From assembly GCF_036324505.1 (NCBI RefSeq), contig NC_086357.1, forward strand, positions 22,083,293 through 22,147,292: a stretch of 64,000 nucleotides of DNA. The letters run 5' to 3'. The stretch comes from Eleginops maclovinus (Eukaryota; Chordata; Actinopteri; Perciformes; Eleginopidae). The notes beneath the pieces are model-generated. The model did no database searches. It was given only the letters and a program-made list of their open reading frames with translations, and was not told the DNA's origin. A program made the position numbers and the translations under genes. Of this stretch, positions 12,401 through 25,700 are shown piece after piece. Positions within the stretch are counted from its first letter, which is position 1. Every line of letters begins with the position of its first letter.

Positions 12401-15400
12401 CCTATTACTAATTTAATTCAAATGACACGAAGGTCAATGCAACATGAATACACTATTACTGTGAAACCTGCAGTAGATGTGAGTGGAAACCATGAAATAG
12501 TACGGTGAGTTCCTTTATCTTCAAGCAAATCTACATTAATTCCATTTTTCCATCTTGCCTGCAGTGCCACTTATATCATAATTTTATCATATAAGCTTTA
12601 ATTATTACTTATGAAAAGAAGCGTGGGCCTATGTCGATCATATGCAACCTATTTGAAGACATAGTGCACATTATAGTCGATTAACTTTGTTTTCCATAAC
12701 CTTATAATTGATATATGTATTAGATAAAATGAGATATGATCTGCGTTCACTTCCACTGTCCAACTATATTAATCCATTAACGAGAATGAGATGTGTTCAG
12801 TGTTAAAGTCATATTCTCCTCTCAGCCTCACAGTCTTTATATGTGTGTGACACTGAATGAGATGTGTACAGTGCTAAAGTAATATTGGTTCCTCCTTCTC
12901 ATCTTCTTTTTATGTCTATTACACGGGATGAGATGTGTGAAGTGTAAAAAAAGAAAATAATGTTCTCTCACCCTCACCTTCTCTCTGCTGCTGCTGCTGG
13001 ATAACCTGGGGTGGTTGGGGCATTGTCTGGCCGATGGGAGTCAGCGTGGTGGCGGGGTAGATTGCTACAGAGACAGAGAGAGAGAGAAAGAGAGAGAGGG
13101 AGAGGAAAGAGTACAAAAGAAAGAGAGAGGGGTGTAAAACCAGGGATCCCACAGAGAACGATGTCAAGGATGCTTAAGGTCGATCACACGAGCATAACAT
13201 GCGTAATCAAAGGCGCTCTGATGTTATGTTCTAAGTCGCTGTCCGACACTGTGTGAATACATATAGCCTTAATCATACTACTTAGCCTGCAGTAATCGTC
13301 CCTTAGCTGCTACGCATTTAGCATTTATGACAGAAAAGCAGCACGGTAAACAAAGCTGCCTCACCTGTGTATTGCTGTACTCCGGTGAATGCTTGCTGGA
13401 GGGTGTCAGCAGCGGTGGGGCTCTGGGTGGAGTAGGGCGGCAGGCCGTTGGTGTACATAGTCTCCACAGCGGGGTGTCCGTTGGGCTGATGGGGGATCCC
13501 GGTGAATCCGTTGACGAGGGGCGTGACGAGGCTGGGCACGGCGGAGGTGGTGATGTTGGCTGGTGGAGAACTGAGGCCTGCAGGGTAAAACGGTTTACAG
13601 TGAGTGGCTCTGTCTATATATAGCTCTACAATGATACTACAAAACAGTTGTAATGTACGAAGACGTGGTACAGGGAAAATCTGAAACGTTTAAATAAATG
13701 TATTATGTCAACAGATTTCACATAACTGAATAAGGTTAGTTGAAGCAGTAATATTAAGTTTAAAGATATTCGGATCAACTTAATATTATTGCTTTCAAAC
13801 AACCCAATACAGTTATGTGAAATCTGTTGACTTAATATATTAAAGTCATCGTTCCAGTTTTTTTCAGCATAAGTATACACAATGTCATGCATTCCTATTG
13901 CATACAGATAGTAAACACACCCCAGGACGAGCAGATATATATTCACACACACTCACAAAAACACACAAAGCACTACATCTCCTCTCTAATGCAAGGACAC
14001 GGATCTGTCGCAAGTGTGTCACATATCAGCCGTTTGTCGTGACACATCCTGCAGGAGAGCTGGGAAGTCAACCTGTGAAAAATGAGCCTGCCCGTAGTGT
14101 TTGTACGATACCCTGCTGGCTGCTACTGCTCAGGATGATGAAACCACTATGCAACTTCTGCCGGTAAAAAAAAGGAAAAAGGGATCTGGACTGAATAGAA
14201 GGAGATTACAGGGGGAGATTTGCTTGAATGAGCAGGTGGCAAAAACACAAAGATGTCTCCTACTTTTGCCCATCGTAAAAAGAGACAAAATAACAACAGT
14301 TGGCAGTTTGACAAATGGGCGGGTCATAAGATATATGCTACATGCCTGAAAGGCAGCTGCAGGATGGTTCATGAGTGGAATTGAAATTGGATGCTCCCTG
14401 TCCTCTCGCTTTCAATGAATTTTAAAAGGACCCTCCTTTGGAAAGTGTTTCCAATTATGCCAGGAACATCAAAGTACCCATTTTGAGCAGAATCTCACTG
14501 TGTGATGGTCTCTCTAAAAGGGCTGCTCCGTGGCAAAGCATCCAAGCTCATTGAAGTACAGCTCCCCTGAGGACCACCTCTCAATCTGGAAACCCTTCGC
14601 TCTGATTGGACAGAAAGCCCAGGTTGTCACGGAAACCCTCCAGCAGGCCATATCACCACAATCTGGAGCTCGAGTGAAGAACCCCCTTTGAGAGGTGGTC
14701 CACATAGGGTAAACAATCACATCCCGTATAAAGATATGCAGTGATTTATGCTAATGCTACGGTAAATATGCTGTACATCACGCGCTGTAACCTCCCACCA
14801 ATGAGTAATATCATCTACATATCCATATGGAATTGCTTTTCTTCTTCTCTACCTACTATCTTCCGCTCCTTCTCCCCCTCCTCTCTTTGCCTCAGCATTT
14901 AAGTCATGAAGATTCTGACAGTTAGGCAGGCAACTGCAGTGACCGGGGGAATTGCTGGGGTCCAGTGAGAGCTGTTGTGTCTTTTGCACTGGTTTCCCTT
15001 TTTTTTTTAAGCCTCCCCACGATTGCTTGTTTCCTGCAGAGCTGTGATGAATTAGACTGCGGCTTCAGCCCATTCTCCTACCGGGGCCCAGGAGACTGCT
15101 GCTCCTATTCTGAGGGCTAGAGACAGCTAGTCTGCTCGGGCCACACGCACTGTACTGTACCGCTAGATAATGCACCCTCTCCATCATCAGGCAAATTCAT
15201 TTTCCGAGGCTTAGCGGTGCTGTGGGAGCGCGCCTCTATGTACGCAGCAGCTGTAGTGATATAAGCGATGGTAGTAGTAGGTGGTAGTGTGGATCCCTTC
15301 CACGCAATTACATAAGATCTAGGGTCAGCAGTTGGACATGACATCTGCGTTAAAGTAGGCCACATGATAAAAGTAACAGATTGAGGCCACCGAGTCCAGT

Positions 15401-18400
15401 CAGGTTATCATGTTGGAAATGCCACAGCAGGGAATAAGCATAAAAATTGCAATAAAGACAACATTGATATTGCAGAGAGGCAAAGCTCTAAAATATTTAT
15501 CCTCAAAAAAAATACTGGAATAGTGACAAATACTACAGTGGCTGGGTAATTCATGTACTGGATCACACAATGGGTTTAAGAAAAACACAATACGCAACAC
15601 CACGGCCAATAGAACAATGATTACAGCCATTTATGTAGCCTAGCCATCATCCTTATCCTCACAACGAGCCAATATCCAACCAGACCATGAGGATGTTCTC
15701 TTCAGTTGAAATGGGGAAGTATTTCCTACTATCCTGAACTAGAAAATAACAAGACATTTTCATTTTATACCTCAGTGGACACATAGCTCTTGCATGGTGG
15801 GAAATGGTATTCATAGCCTGTTTACAATATGCGGCTGTCGGTGTGTTCGGTGTGTTTTGGCCTGTAATAATGACATGTTGTTTCCCACTCTGACATGCCC
15901 TGAATTACATATTCTATACAGCTAGCTCTTAACTATCACTTCTTCCCTCTTATTACTGCGGGAAAGAGGTCTGCACGGCAAAACACTATGTATATGTGTG
16001 AGTGTCAAATATATAAATGTTATGGAAGCAGAATTACATTTATATTCTTGCAGGCTGCTTCTTTGAGAGGGGGGAAACTGTTGATTTTGCTCCTTGCCAC
16101 GATTGCTTCACGCGAGAAGTCTTCACATGCGACAGAAACATTTATTATGCAAATTATACATTCAAATCAACGCGCAATGCTATACCCATACTGGAGAGTG
16201 CAGTCATTACCGGCACAAGGACTGTCTTTTGCTGGAGCAAGTAATAAGCATTCAAAACAGATGCTTTCATCTAGCTGATTTAAATGTGATGCATTTAGAG
16301 AAATTTCTGTCTGAATAATACATCTGAATATGAAAAGGGTATATCAGTTAGTATATAAAGAATGGTACCTTACATAACTAATCTGAAGCAAGTAAGATGT
16401 GCATTGCATTGACATATCTCCATGCACACAATGAGGAATAACCTGTTTTGTGTTAGATAATGGAAGATTGTTACCTATAATATCATCCACAACTGATTGT
16501 AGGATGTAAAGAGTCATGCCACTTAAAGCCCTGAACCTGTTTTCTCAAAGAGCGTTTCCGACAAGGAAACACAATTTCTGTTTGGTTGGTTTTTAGCATG
16601 AGAGATCTGTATTCAGTTGGTGGGCTGCCAGGCAACTGCCAATCACCCACACCCACACAGTCCTGATGACGCAGATTAGATGATTAATTTTTTACTTTGA
16701 TGTCTGCTTATTTAGTTAGGGAATATGCTATGTGGTGGAGACATATAAAATATTTAGTTAAAGGTTTCAGGGACTTTACGTTTTCATTAAACAATGTGAA
16801 ACACATGCACAGTCCATCTGTACTCTAGAGTGCGCTTTGAGGATCCTAATATAAGGGATTTCCGTATGATTAGTACCTTTATAATGTATTCCTTCTGTTT
16901 CGCATCTCCACTGATATCCTTGTGAGTGTTTGTGAGGATGTGCTTGTATGCTGATGACGTACCTCTGTTCAGCAACGTTGGCTGGAGGCTAAAGTGGAAG
17001 CTAGCCTCAGCAAATTAATCAATAAATAGCTGGAGAAGCATCTTTTAATCATCAAAATACAACATTTATGATGTTCTTTAATGATTAGCTGACAGAAAAG
17101 CTCCTTTCTCTGGGTGTTAACCTGAATAGCAAATTGTGATTTTCCAAACACCAAAATATCATCGTCATCTGGACAGTCAGAAAATGGGAGCTTTGAGGAG
17201 ATTTGTAACTGAATTGAACATAAAGGACATTGAAGTCCATTTCATGCTCGACAATAGAATAAAGCCTTGAGAAGCATTGGTGGCCACAACCCATCTTCCC
17301 TGCTTTAAAGGTCTCGTACAAGATGCAACCCAACCACTAGCCTGCAGCACTTACCTACAGTATACACGGCAAAACTGCATCACTTTTTACCCTCCAAGTG
17401 GAATAGTCCCCCTGAGTAAAGTCTTGGATAACCCGGTATGTTCACAATACATACAGAGATTTCTTTATTTGTCTACAGCTAAGTCAACCTTACTATATGA
17501 ACATTTGTATTATTAATATAAAGCATCACATTTAACCCAGGGCCATATAATAAATACAACTCCCACACAAGAAAAACTCTAGTGCTTGTGAGGCTCGGCC
17601 GTTGATGCGTACACACACACACATTAGATTTGGACTGTGGCAGTGCTCTCTGGAAATACCCGCACACACCAGAACAGAGAAGGGATTTTGCTTTCACAGA
17701 ACTGTTCACTTGTGCTCCAGGGATGTGTTATATTTCTGATGCAATAGGCCCGATTTACACTGAAAGAGGGTACATTTGGATTAGAGGGACAAAGGCCCTT
17801 TGAGCAAGCGGACATGTTTCTACGGTGATATCTTTGCCCTTAAAGATGCAATGATTGTAAAGGTTATGTTGGAAAGTATTCGTATTCAGCTAAAACAATG
17901 AAGATTAAAGGAGCTGGAAGCTGAAGGTCACAATTAAGACACAGGTGTCATCTGGAATTGAACCTATTATTCCAAATAGCCAAGATGCGATACCTCTGTG
18001 GGTCTCATTCATTCTCATTAGCTTAAAGAAACCACTGTGGAGAGTTTATTTTATACGTACATCTCTTTGTGGTTGGTTAACTTTCAGCCTTATGGCGATC
18101 ATTTGAATCAAACATTAAATATGTATGTTTAATATGTATGATGCGTCGTCGAAGACAGGTGCACACAGTGCGAAAGATCACTTTGTCAGCTCATTAGTTT
18201 CATGTTTTTCGTAACCATGGAAGTGTTTTGCTTCAACGGTGTAACCATGCTCAAATCCAGCAGGGATATGGTGGCACATCCAGTCTGTCTGTGGAGCCTC
18301 TGCAGTATATTCTGTGTGATATGTAGCTGCGCATCCCATGCAACAGAACATTAGAGCGACTTAGATGACACTCTTCTCACATCCTGACAAAGCGTCCCTG

Positions 18401-19744
18401 ACACGACGTGTTCTTCACACACCCGGCAGGATGCGCAGCTCTCTCCATTCCTCCCTTTCTCTCCACCTCTTTATCTCTCTTCATGTTATCCCAGCTCTGC
18501 CTCTCTCTCCCTTTCTTTGTTTAACTTTTATTTCTTCTGCAGAACTCAGGGAGCGGCACCTGGTGAACATTATTTTCAAAAAGCATCATCATGCATCATT
18601 TTAAGGATACATGCTCTAATCAGCTGAGCCATCTGGCAAACGGCTTATGCACCATCAAGCTTAAATGTGTTGCATCTGTTGATCAAATGGATGTCTCATT
18701 GTTTTCAGAGTAACACCCTTAACCTCTGAGCCTCTTTGTAATTCGCTTGCTGTCACAGACAAGATTGTTTATGTTGCAAGAGGTTATACTGATCATTTAA
18801 ATACAAGATTAATGTCACAGATTTACCAGAAGATCAGGCAGGGTTTTCCATCTGTTAAGTTTCTATTGGAGCTGTATGGTAATGCAGAGGTAATTACCAG
18901 AAAGGTGGTGGTCTAGCTGTCAATGACTTTACCTTTCTACCCTTTATGCTTTTAAACATTTGACACAGCTGCCAAATTTATAGATTTGTTTGGAGCTCTA
19001 ATTTAGTTGATGAGACAACTTAATGCATAAATTACACCTCTGTCGAAGCAGACAGGCATCGGCTCCCAGACCTTCAGAACAGATTTTGATATTACAATGA
19101 ATTATTCCTCCGGGGCACACATTCTTCAGTCTCTCAATAGTGCGAGTCTCCTGGCCTACTTATACAGTCAGCCTCGCCAGTAATGTGATGTATTCTTTCA
19201 TTGAACTCTAAATAAGTCATAGCCACAAGTGTGAAAATGGAGACAGACAATGGCTGTGTATACCAAAGCAGCGCGCTACGCTAGCAATCCTGCAGCTGCT
19301 GGCAGCCACACTCAAATTAATGAATGAAGGAAGTGGAAATAAAACATTTCATATTTATGTTGGTCCTTGAGAATTCACCAAAGCCATGCTTTCTCTCAGG
19401 GATTAATAATATATTACCTTCAATAATAAAAGGTAATCAGCCAACTGTAGCTTACACACTAGCATGTCCAAGAGCAGATAAATGGCACCACTCTTCTCCC
19501 ATTCCTCCCGTCTCTGACATACAAAAACACGTTTGATTTGCCTTTGAGTTTTAGCTCCTGATATTGCCAGAATACAAAGTGATCTGACATGTTTCTTTGA
19601 TCTAGATTTTTAAGGAATATCTCGTGAATTCAGCCATGTTTTCTTTACAGTAGTGCACTGATTTTCTCTTTGGAGAGGCTACAGTTCAGAAGAGACACAA
19701 AAACAGCAAAAACAAAGCAATCACACTGGAGGACAAAGGCTCCA

Positions 19745-19776
<32 letters not shown>

Positions 19777-22700
19777 ACACAGAGACAGGGTTCCTTGCAA
19801 TAGAGTTGCACAATCTTTCATCAGCACTATTGTGTTGTCAAAATATAGGTATGCATGCAGAACACAAAGATCTGAATTGTCATACTGTCATTGCTTTGCC
19901 CATCAAAAAAGAGGCTTCCTCGGCAAGACTGCGCTCCACTTTTAATCACGGTCTCTGATTGATTATGCCCACACAAAAGTGCACACTTTGCACGGAAAAC
20001 ATCACCGGGAATATTTGACAAATGGATCCCTTCTCTAAATATATTGCTCAAAGTTGAAAATGAGTGTGTGTGTACTGTGCACACACAGCATGTTCCAACA
20101 TTTGCCTTCATGCACATACTTTCTCTTGGCTTGAGGTGGAAACATTTAAAGGTTAATAGGTGTCCTGCAGCATTTCCACACCTGGTCTGCTGTCTCTACG
20201 GTTTATTGTAAATCAACTGACTGTTGTGAAGTAAGTTAAGAACAAAAAACTGTGTGTGTACAACTGCCTTTTCTTTGAGTCTGTGAATAAAGTAGGGAAC
20301 AGAATGCAGACTTAAGAGAATATTTTCTTTCCCCACAGGAACACAGTGCAGAGAGAATTTGATATAGTGCAGCAAGCTTGTAGTAAAGATTTCTATGATG
20401 CTATAAAGAAAATCTCAAATAGGCCTTGTTCTACTCTCTCTCTCTTCCTCTTTATGCCTCTCTCTTTCACTCACTGATTGGTTTAAAGTTACCAAAGTCA
20501 TCACCTTAAAAACTCAATACTGCAGTGTTGACAAAGTAGGTGAGCGGAGCACAACAAAGACTTGGTTACTGTATTATTTATTTCGGCTCATGCTTTTGTT
20601 GAGTGGAGAATCTTGAAGTTTCCACTGTCTCAAGGAACACCAAGCACTGCTGAATAAGCAAATGTTATGCAGTGGGTAGGTATTTCAAAGTCCTTCCTTT
20701 TCCTCTGTAATGTATCGGCATAGGAGGTGTTTGTTATGGAAAACAAAACCAACTGCATGCAGATCATGCTTGAGTGCTTCAAAACGCAAGGTCAAAATTA
20801 TATGGGGAAATGAGCGCCTTATCTGTAAACGTACTTATTGAGATTCCTTATTCTGCTGCTGCTTTACCCAAATACTCTCTGCATCCTGCCACAACATAAA
20901 CATGCAAATCCACTTGACTTTGTTTTTCATCTTGGTCTTTCTTGCTCTCCAGTGAAATCACTTCTGAAAACCAGTGAGCAGCATGCTTCCTTTTGGCCTT
21001 GCTGCAGTCCTAGTCACACACTGTGTGCACACACACACACTAACATACACATATGCAAATATTCCTGCAGACATTATAAAACACAAGTTGACCTAAAAGT
21101 ACCCTGCTGGTATGTACAAAAAAAATACACCCACTTACACTACACACTAACAGTAAGATGTTAACACAAGCAAATAAGAAGCTACCTCGTAATAATAATC
21201 CCCCCCCTCATTCCACAAAACCCACATAGACAAGCATACAAACACACCCACCCACCCACACACAGCCCCCCCCCCCCCTACACACACACACACAGCAAGC
21301 AAAGGGAATAAAACAAAAGTGCTCACCCAGTGTTTGATGAAACTCACCCGACATCGGGGTCATGGCGGTGTGTTGGAGGCTGTTGATGTTGAGCGCCCCC
21401 ATTTGGTGGATCTGTGTGGCGGGGAAAGCCACACTGGGCGTGAGATAACCTCCGTGGCTTGCTGCCATGATGGCTGCCTGCTGCTGCATGAGCTGAAGAA
21501 GAGGGACACGGAGAGGTGGGAGGACGGTGGCAAGGAGGTGTGGATGGGAGAATGAGGTTCGAGAGAGGGGAGGGGAAGACAGATGGTAATGAAAAATATA
21601 GTAAGTTGGGAAGGGGTGGGACAAAGATGGGAGAAGGGAAGCATGAGAGGAGAGAGACACATAGCAAGGGTAGAACAGAGGGAGGGATGTATGTTGAGGT
21701 TGATGGATGGATAGTGCATGGGAAGTACAGAGAAAGTAGAGCGGAAGAAAAGAAGGGGAAGAAAAAAGAAGCCTGTCAACCTATGTTTAGTGAATCTGTC
21801 TTTTCTCGCAGCAGGAAGCCTGTCACCAGCTGCAAAAACGATTTAATAGCTGTCTGTTGGGCTCATACAAATCAAAAAATTGACATGTGGACATTATATT
21901 GGCGCTCAGGGAACAGGCAAAGTTTGCAGAAGAGTTGCACTTCTTTTTCATTACATTTTCCAACTTCCCTTCCCTTTGTTTGGCTGTATAGGTTTGCCAC
22001 AGATGTTCTCTTATTTTCCCCCGGCCTCCTCTCTGATGTTTCTGATGTATTTGTAATGATTGCTGTATGCAGCCTGACACTCACCCGGAGTTAAAAATGA
22101 GCTTTGTTTCATATTTATGTCAGAAACCACAAGGCCTTTCTCTAGGCTAGCTTCCCAAAATGTGAGGGCATTTTTCAAAAAGAATGCATTTTGAGTTCAT
22201 TAAAGTTTGTTTTTTTTGAGACACACATTTGCCAAACAATATCATGTACTGAATCCAGACCCTGATTCATTAAAAAACACTATTTGTTAAGCATGCGTAG
22301 CAAGAAACTCAAATTCCAGACCATGTTAGTGTTGCAGTATGTTAGTCAGAACCTTGAAATGGTGGTCAATCCCACTAAGAGATAAATCAATAGCCTTTTA
22401 TTCACTCTGCATACTACTTAGCATGAAGTGAGAAGTTAGAGCCGAAAATGTTTTCCATCAAATGCAGCCCACAGAGTGTTTATTCATGCTCACATGCACC
22501 GCTGCCCTGCACTGCACTCACACACATACAAAACATTTCATGAGGAGCGACAGAGTTTCCTATTTGAGTTTTTGCACTCAGCTTAAATTCTCCCTGTGCA
22601 AACCATAAAGTGAACGCCTAATTCAGAAGAAAACCCATCATCGTACAAAGGCTTTTTGCAGCTTGCGAACCAGTGGGTCTATCTAGCGAACCAACAATCT

Positions 22701-25700
22701 TTTGCTGGCTATGTAGTGATGCAGACCTGTGGTGTAGCCAGCTGGACTGACCTCTCAGCCCCGTCTCTGCATCTGTTTAATGCTGCTTAGCTGCTGTGTG
22801 TCAGGGGAGCTGCTGATGGCCGTGGCCTGAGAATGACTCGTATAAGCAGAAATCAAACTCCTCTGCCACTGGCACTAATGCTAATGACGATATTGTGAGA
22901 CACTGCGGGTAGAGAATGCCACTCTGCTTGTATTTGCATGGGGACCCAGCAACGGGAAAGCCAATTATTTTCCCTCAGTGCCCCTGTCAGGTAACCTGAA
23001 AGCGGCTGTCCCGCTGCAGAATGCCCAGCGCTGGCATCTCATCCATTAGCCACATACCTTGCCTCTGCTATCTATTAATGCCGGTTGTCATTTGCATAAT
23101 TTCATTGTGACAAATGGGAATCATCCATTCCTTTCCAAACAAGATGAATTGAGCCTTTAAGAGGCCGTAGCTGCAAAAGACAGCAAAGTAACAAGAAACT
23201 AAACAAAAGCAATGACACAGAAACAAACAAAGAGGTCTAAAGGATCTGTGGCTCCCTTGCTTTGGCGAGGCTTTGACTGCCCCCCCATTAGGATGTGAAC
23301 AGTGTTAGACTTCAGGATGAAGGGACCGACTGGGCTGGTATTACAGAATAAATAAACTGCCACACCACTTTTTTGTCTTTCATCTGGCTCTGCTTGCTGA
23401 TGCTGGGGACTTAGGGCTAATTCTAATGCGCTTGCAATCTATTTATTGGAAGCCTTATAAAACCTACAGGCCTGTATGGAGTAAAAATGGAGAGGGAGTA
23501 AAGACTAGCCTCTCTCCCAATGCATATTTTAGATTAATGCCTTCCGTCCGATTGTCATGGATAACAACTCCGGCATTCATTGATGCTTCGTTCCAAATTC
23601 AAATGCAGCAAATTGGAAACCCAAGCATATAATTACGTTGGAACGCAGTGGTTAATACAAACTGGCTGTGATAAAAGAAAATAAAGAGCAGCAAGCAGAG
23701 TGGCTATGTTGACAGAGATATTCAAAGTCGTTCCATTTTACCTTTCATATGTATATGCTTTTTTCCTCTTTCTTTCTCATCATTTCAAAGGCATTATATT
23801 CAAAAGCTATTCCCGTTTCTTTATTTATGCACCAGCCAGCAGATAGCAAATGTCTCTGGTGGAGAATGAGCAGAACTGAGTCTTCATCATCACAGACACA
23901 ACCTTTTCTGCTTCCTCTTGAAAAGAAAGGAAGAGCGAAGAAAAGGCAGAGAGAAACAAGGGGGACAAAAGAGAAGCGTGTGAGATGAAAAGGAGCAAAG
24001 AAAGTTGCCCGGGCTCCCGCAGCATTCATTTAGTGTCAGACATCTGCTTTTTTATTGCAACCTGATGGCATTACTCTCCCCTGGTGCCAGCAGGCAATCA
24101 CCTCTTTATCACATGGCAATTATCTCTGTAGCGCTGCTCTGTGACTCGTTGACTCTCAGCACTGTCACATGTGACCCCTTATAGCCCAACCAGCCGGGGA
24201 CCGAGGCAGAGAGGATAGAGAGAGACAAAGAGAAGGAAGGACTGAGAGGGTGAAAAGGGTTGAAAAAATAAGAGAGAGAGTAGGTCAATGAGGTGAAGCA
24301 AAAGACTGAAGACAGGAGACTGAAGCTCAAGGGCCTCATTTGTTACCCCCCATGCTGGCAGGCCGTATTTCCATGGAAAGATTTGAATAGGTTTTTTTCA
24401 TCTGAGGCACTTTGTTGTGTGTGCAGAGCAAGTCCTCACAAGTGTATTGCAGCTAAACCAGGTCATAGACGAGTGTGTTTGCGCGCAGGCAGTTTTCAGC
24501 ACAGCTAAATGATGCAGTAATCTGTTCCAATCATTCCTCATGTGTGCAGTGATGCCGTTTGAATGTGAGTCCCTCCAACAGGGGGAGATGTTTCCTAATG
24601 TGAGTTTACAGTCATCATCCTCCCTCTCATCCTCCCACACACTGTCACTATTAGAGCCAAGTTAAAGCATTTTCTCTCCTCTCATTTATCCATCTCACAC
24701 TCAGTCCAATGCATCTTTTTAGGGAGGCACATTGCGGAGGGCCTTTAAATCTAAAACTTCCCTCCCGTCCTGCGACACAGCGTGTATTCCTCCACCTGGA
24801 GAGACCGAGGTAAAATGGCTGTCTTCCCAGAGAGACACAGCTTTAACGACAAAGGAAGAAAAGTGACCTGAATCAAATCTAGTCATGTACAAATATGATG
24901 TTTGTGTCTTGAAGGGGGAATACAAAAGGTAATAAAAGCTGGTTTTATTACTCGCATTCAGCGATTCATGGGAGAACTATTATCACTCACTACTAACACT
25001 GGAATGAAACAAGGAATCCCACTCACTCGCTCGCTCTCCCCCTGCTTGTGTTTTATGAAATCACCTTTTTGCAAATAGGATGTCTCCTGTCAGAGCACAC
25101 CAGTGTCTGTGTCTATCGTAAAAGTGGCACATTTCTCATTTTTGGCATATGTTGTCAGTGTTGTACCCCTCCAATTTGTGTTCAGAGCCCCCTCCTTCTC
25201 CTGGTTTGACTAAAATCCAATTTACTGGCTGTCAGCTCAACTCTTTAATCCTATCCACTGCTGTAGTGGAGAGGTAGCTCTTTGAATTTACCATTTACTG
25301 TACTCCCCGGTTATAGCTATATATACCATCTCCCCACGTCTGTATTCTATACTGTGCCACCTCCTCTTCTCTTGGCCAGTGTGTATGGAGCGTGGGCGAA
25401 CATGTAGTGTGCCTTTGGAGATAAAGTCCTTTTTGTGTCACTGCAGGTTTTCCTTCTTGGGGGAATATGTGTAGTTTATCTTGCAGTAAAGAAACATTGG
25501 TCGTATCACTTCGGCACATTCCCGGTGGCTAAAGGGGAATTGAGGCTGCACACCATACACATGCAGCCATGACGGTAATGTAATCATAACTGCTGCACAA
25601 GCAGGACCCCCACACTAAAGATAACTAACATTTATTCCACATTATTGCACATGTTGCAGTTGGAACCAGTATTTATACTCATTAAATACGTCTTTAGCTA

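Larger units (their letters stand above)
13578..21347 (-). other. celf5: celf5 intron (7770 bp)
   Basis: GT-AG intron between the 145-nt and 213-nt exons. It holds a foldback element near its 3' end (13701-13837), a possible LINE relic around 16920-17480, a CA microsatellite (19744-19780) and a UG/G-rich element right after the donor (21246-21294). No nested gene was seen. Confidence 0.85.

Noticed and set aside
21516..22094. 192-residue open frame on the plus strand
   Set aside because: Located in GGA-rich sequence next to the 145-nt celf5 exon; low complexity, Gly/Arg/Glu/Lys-rich and no domain.
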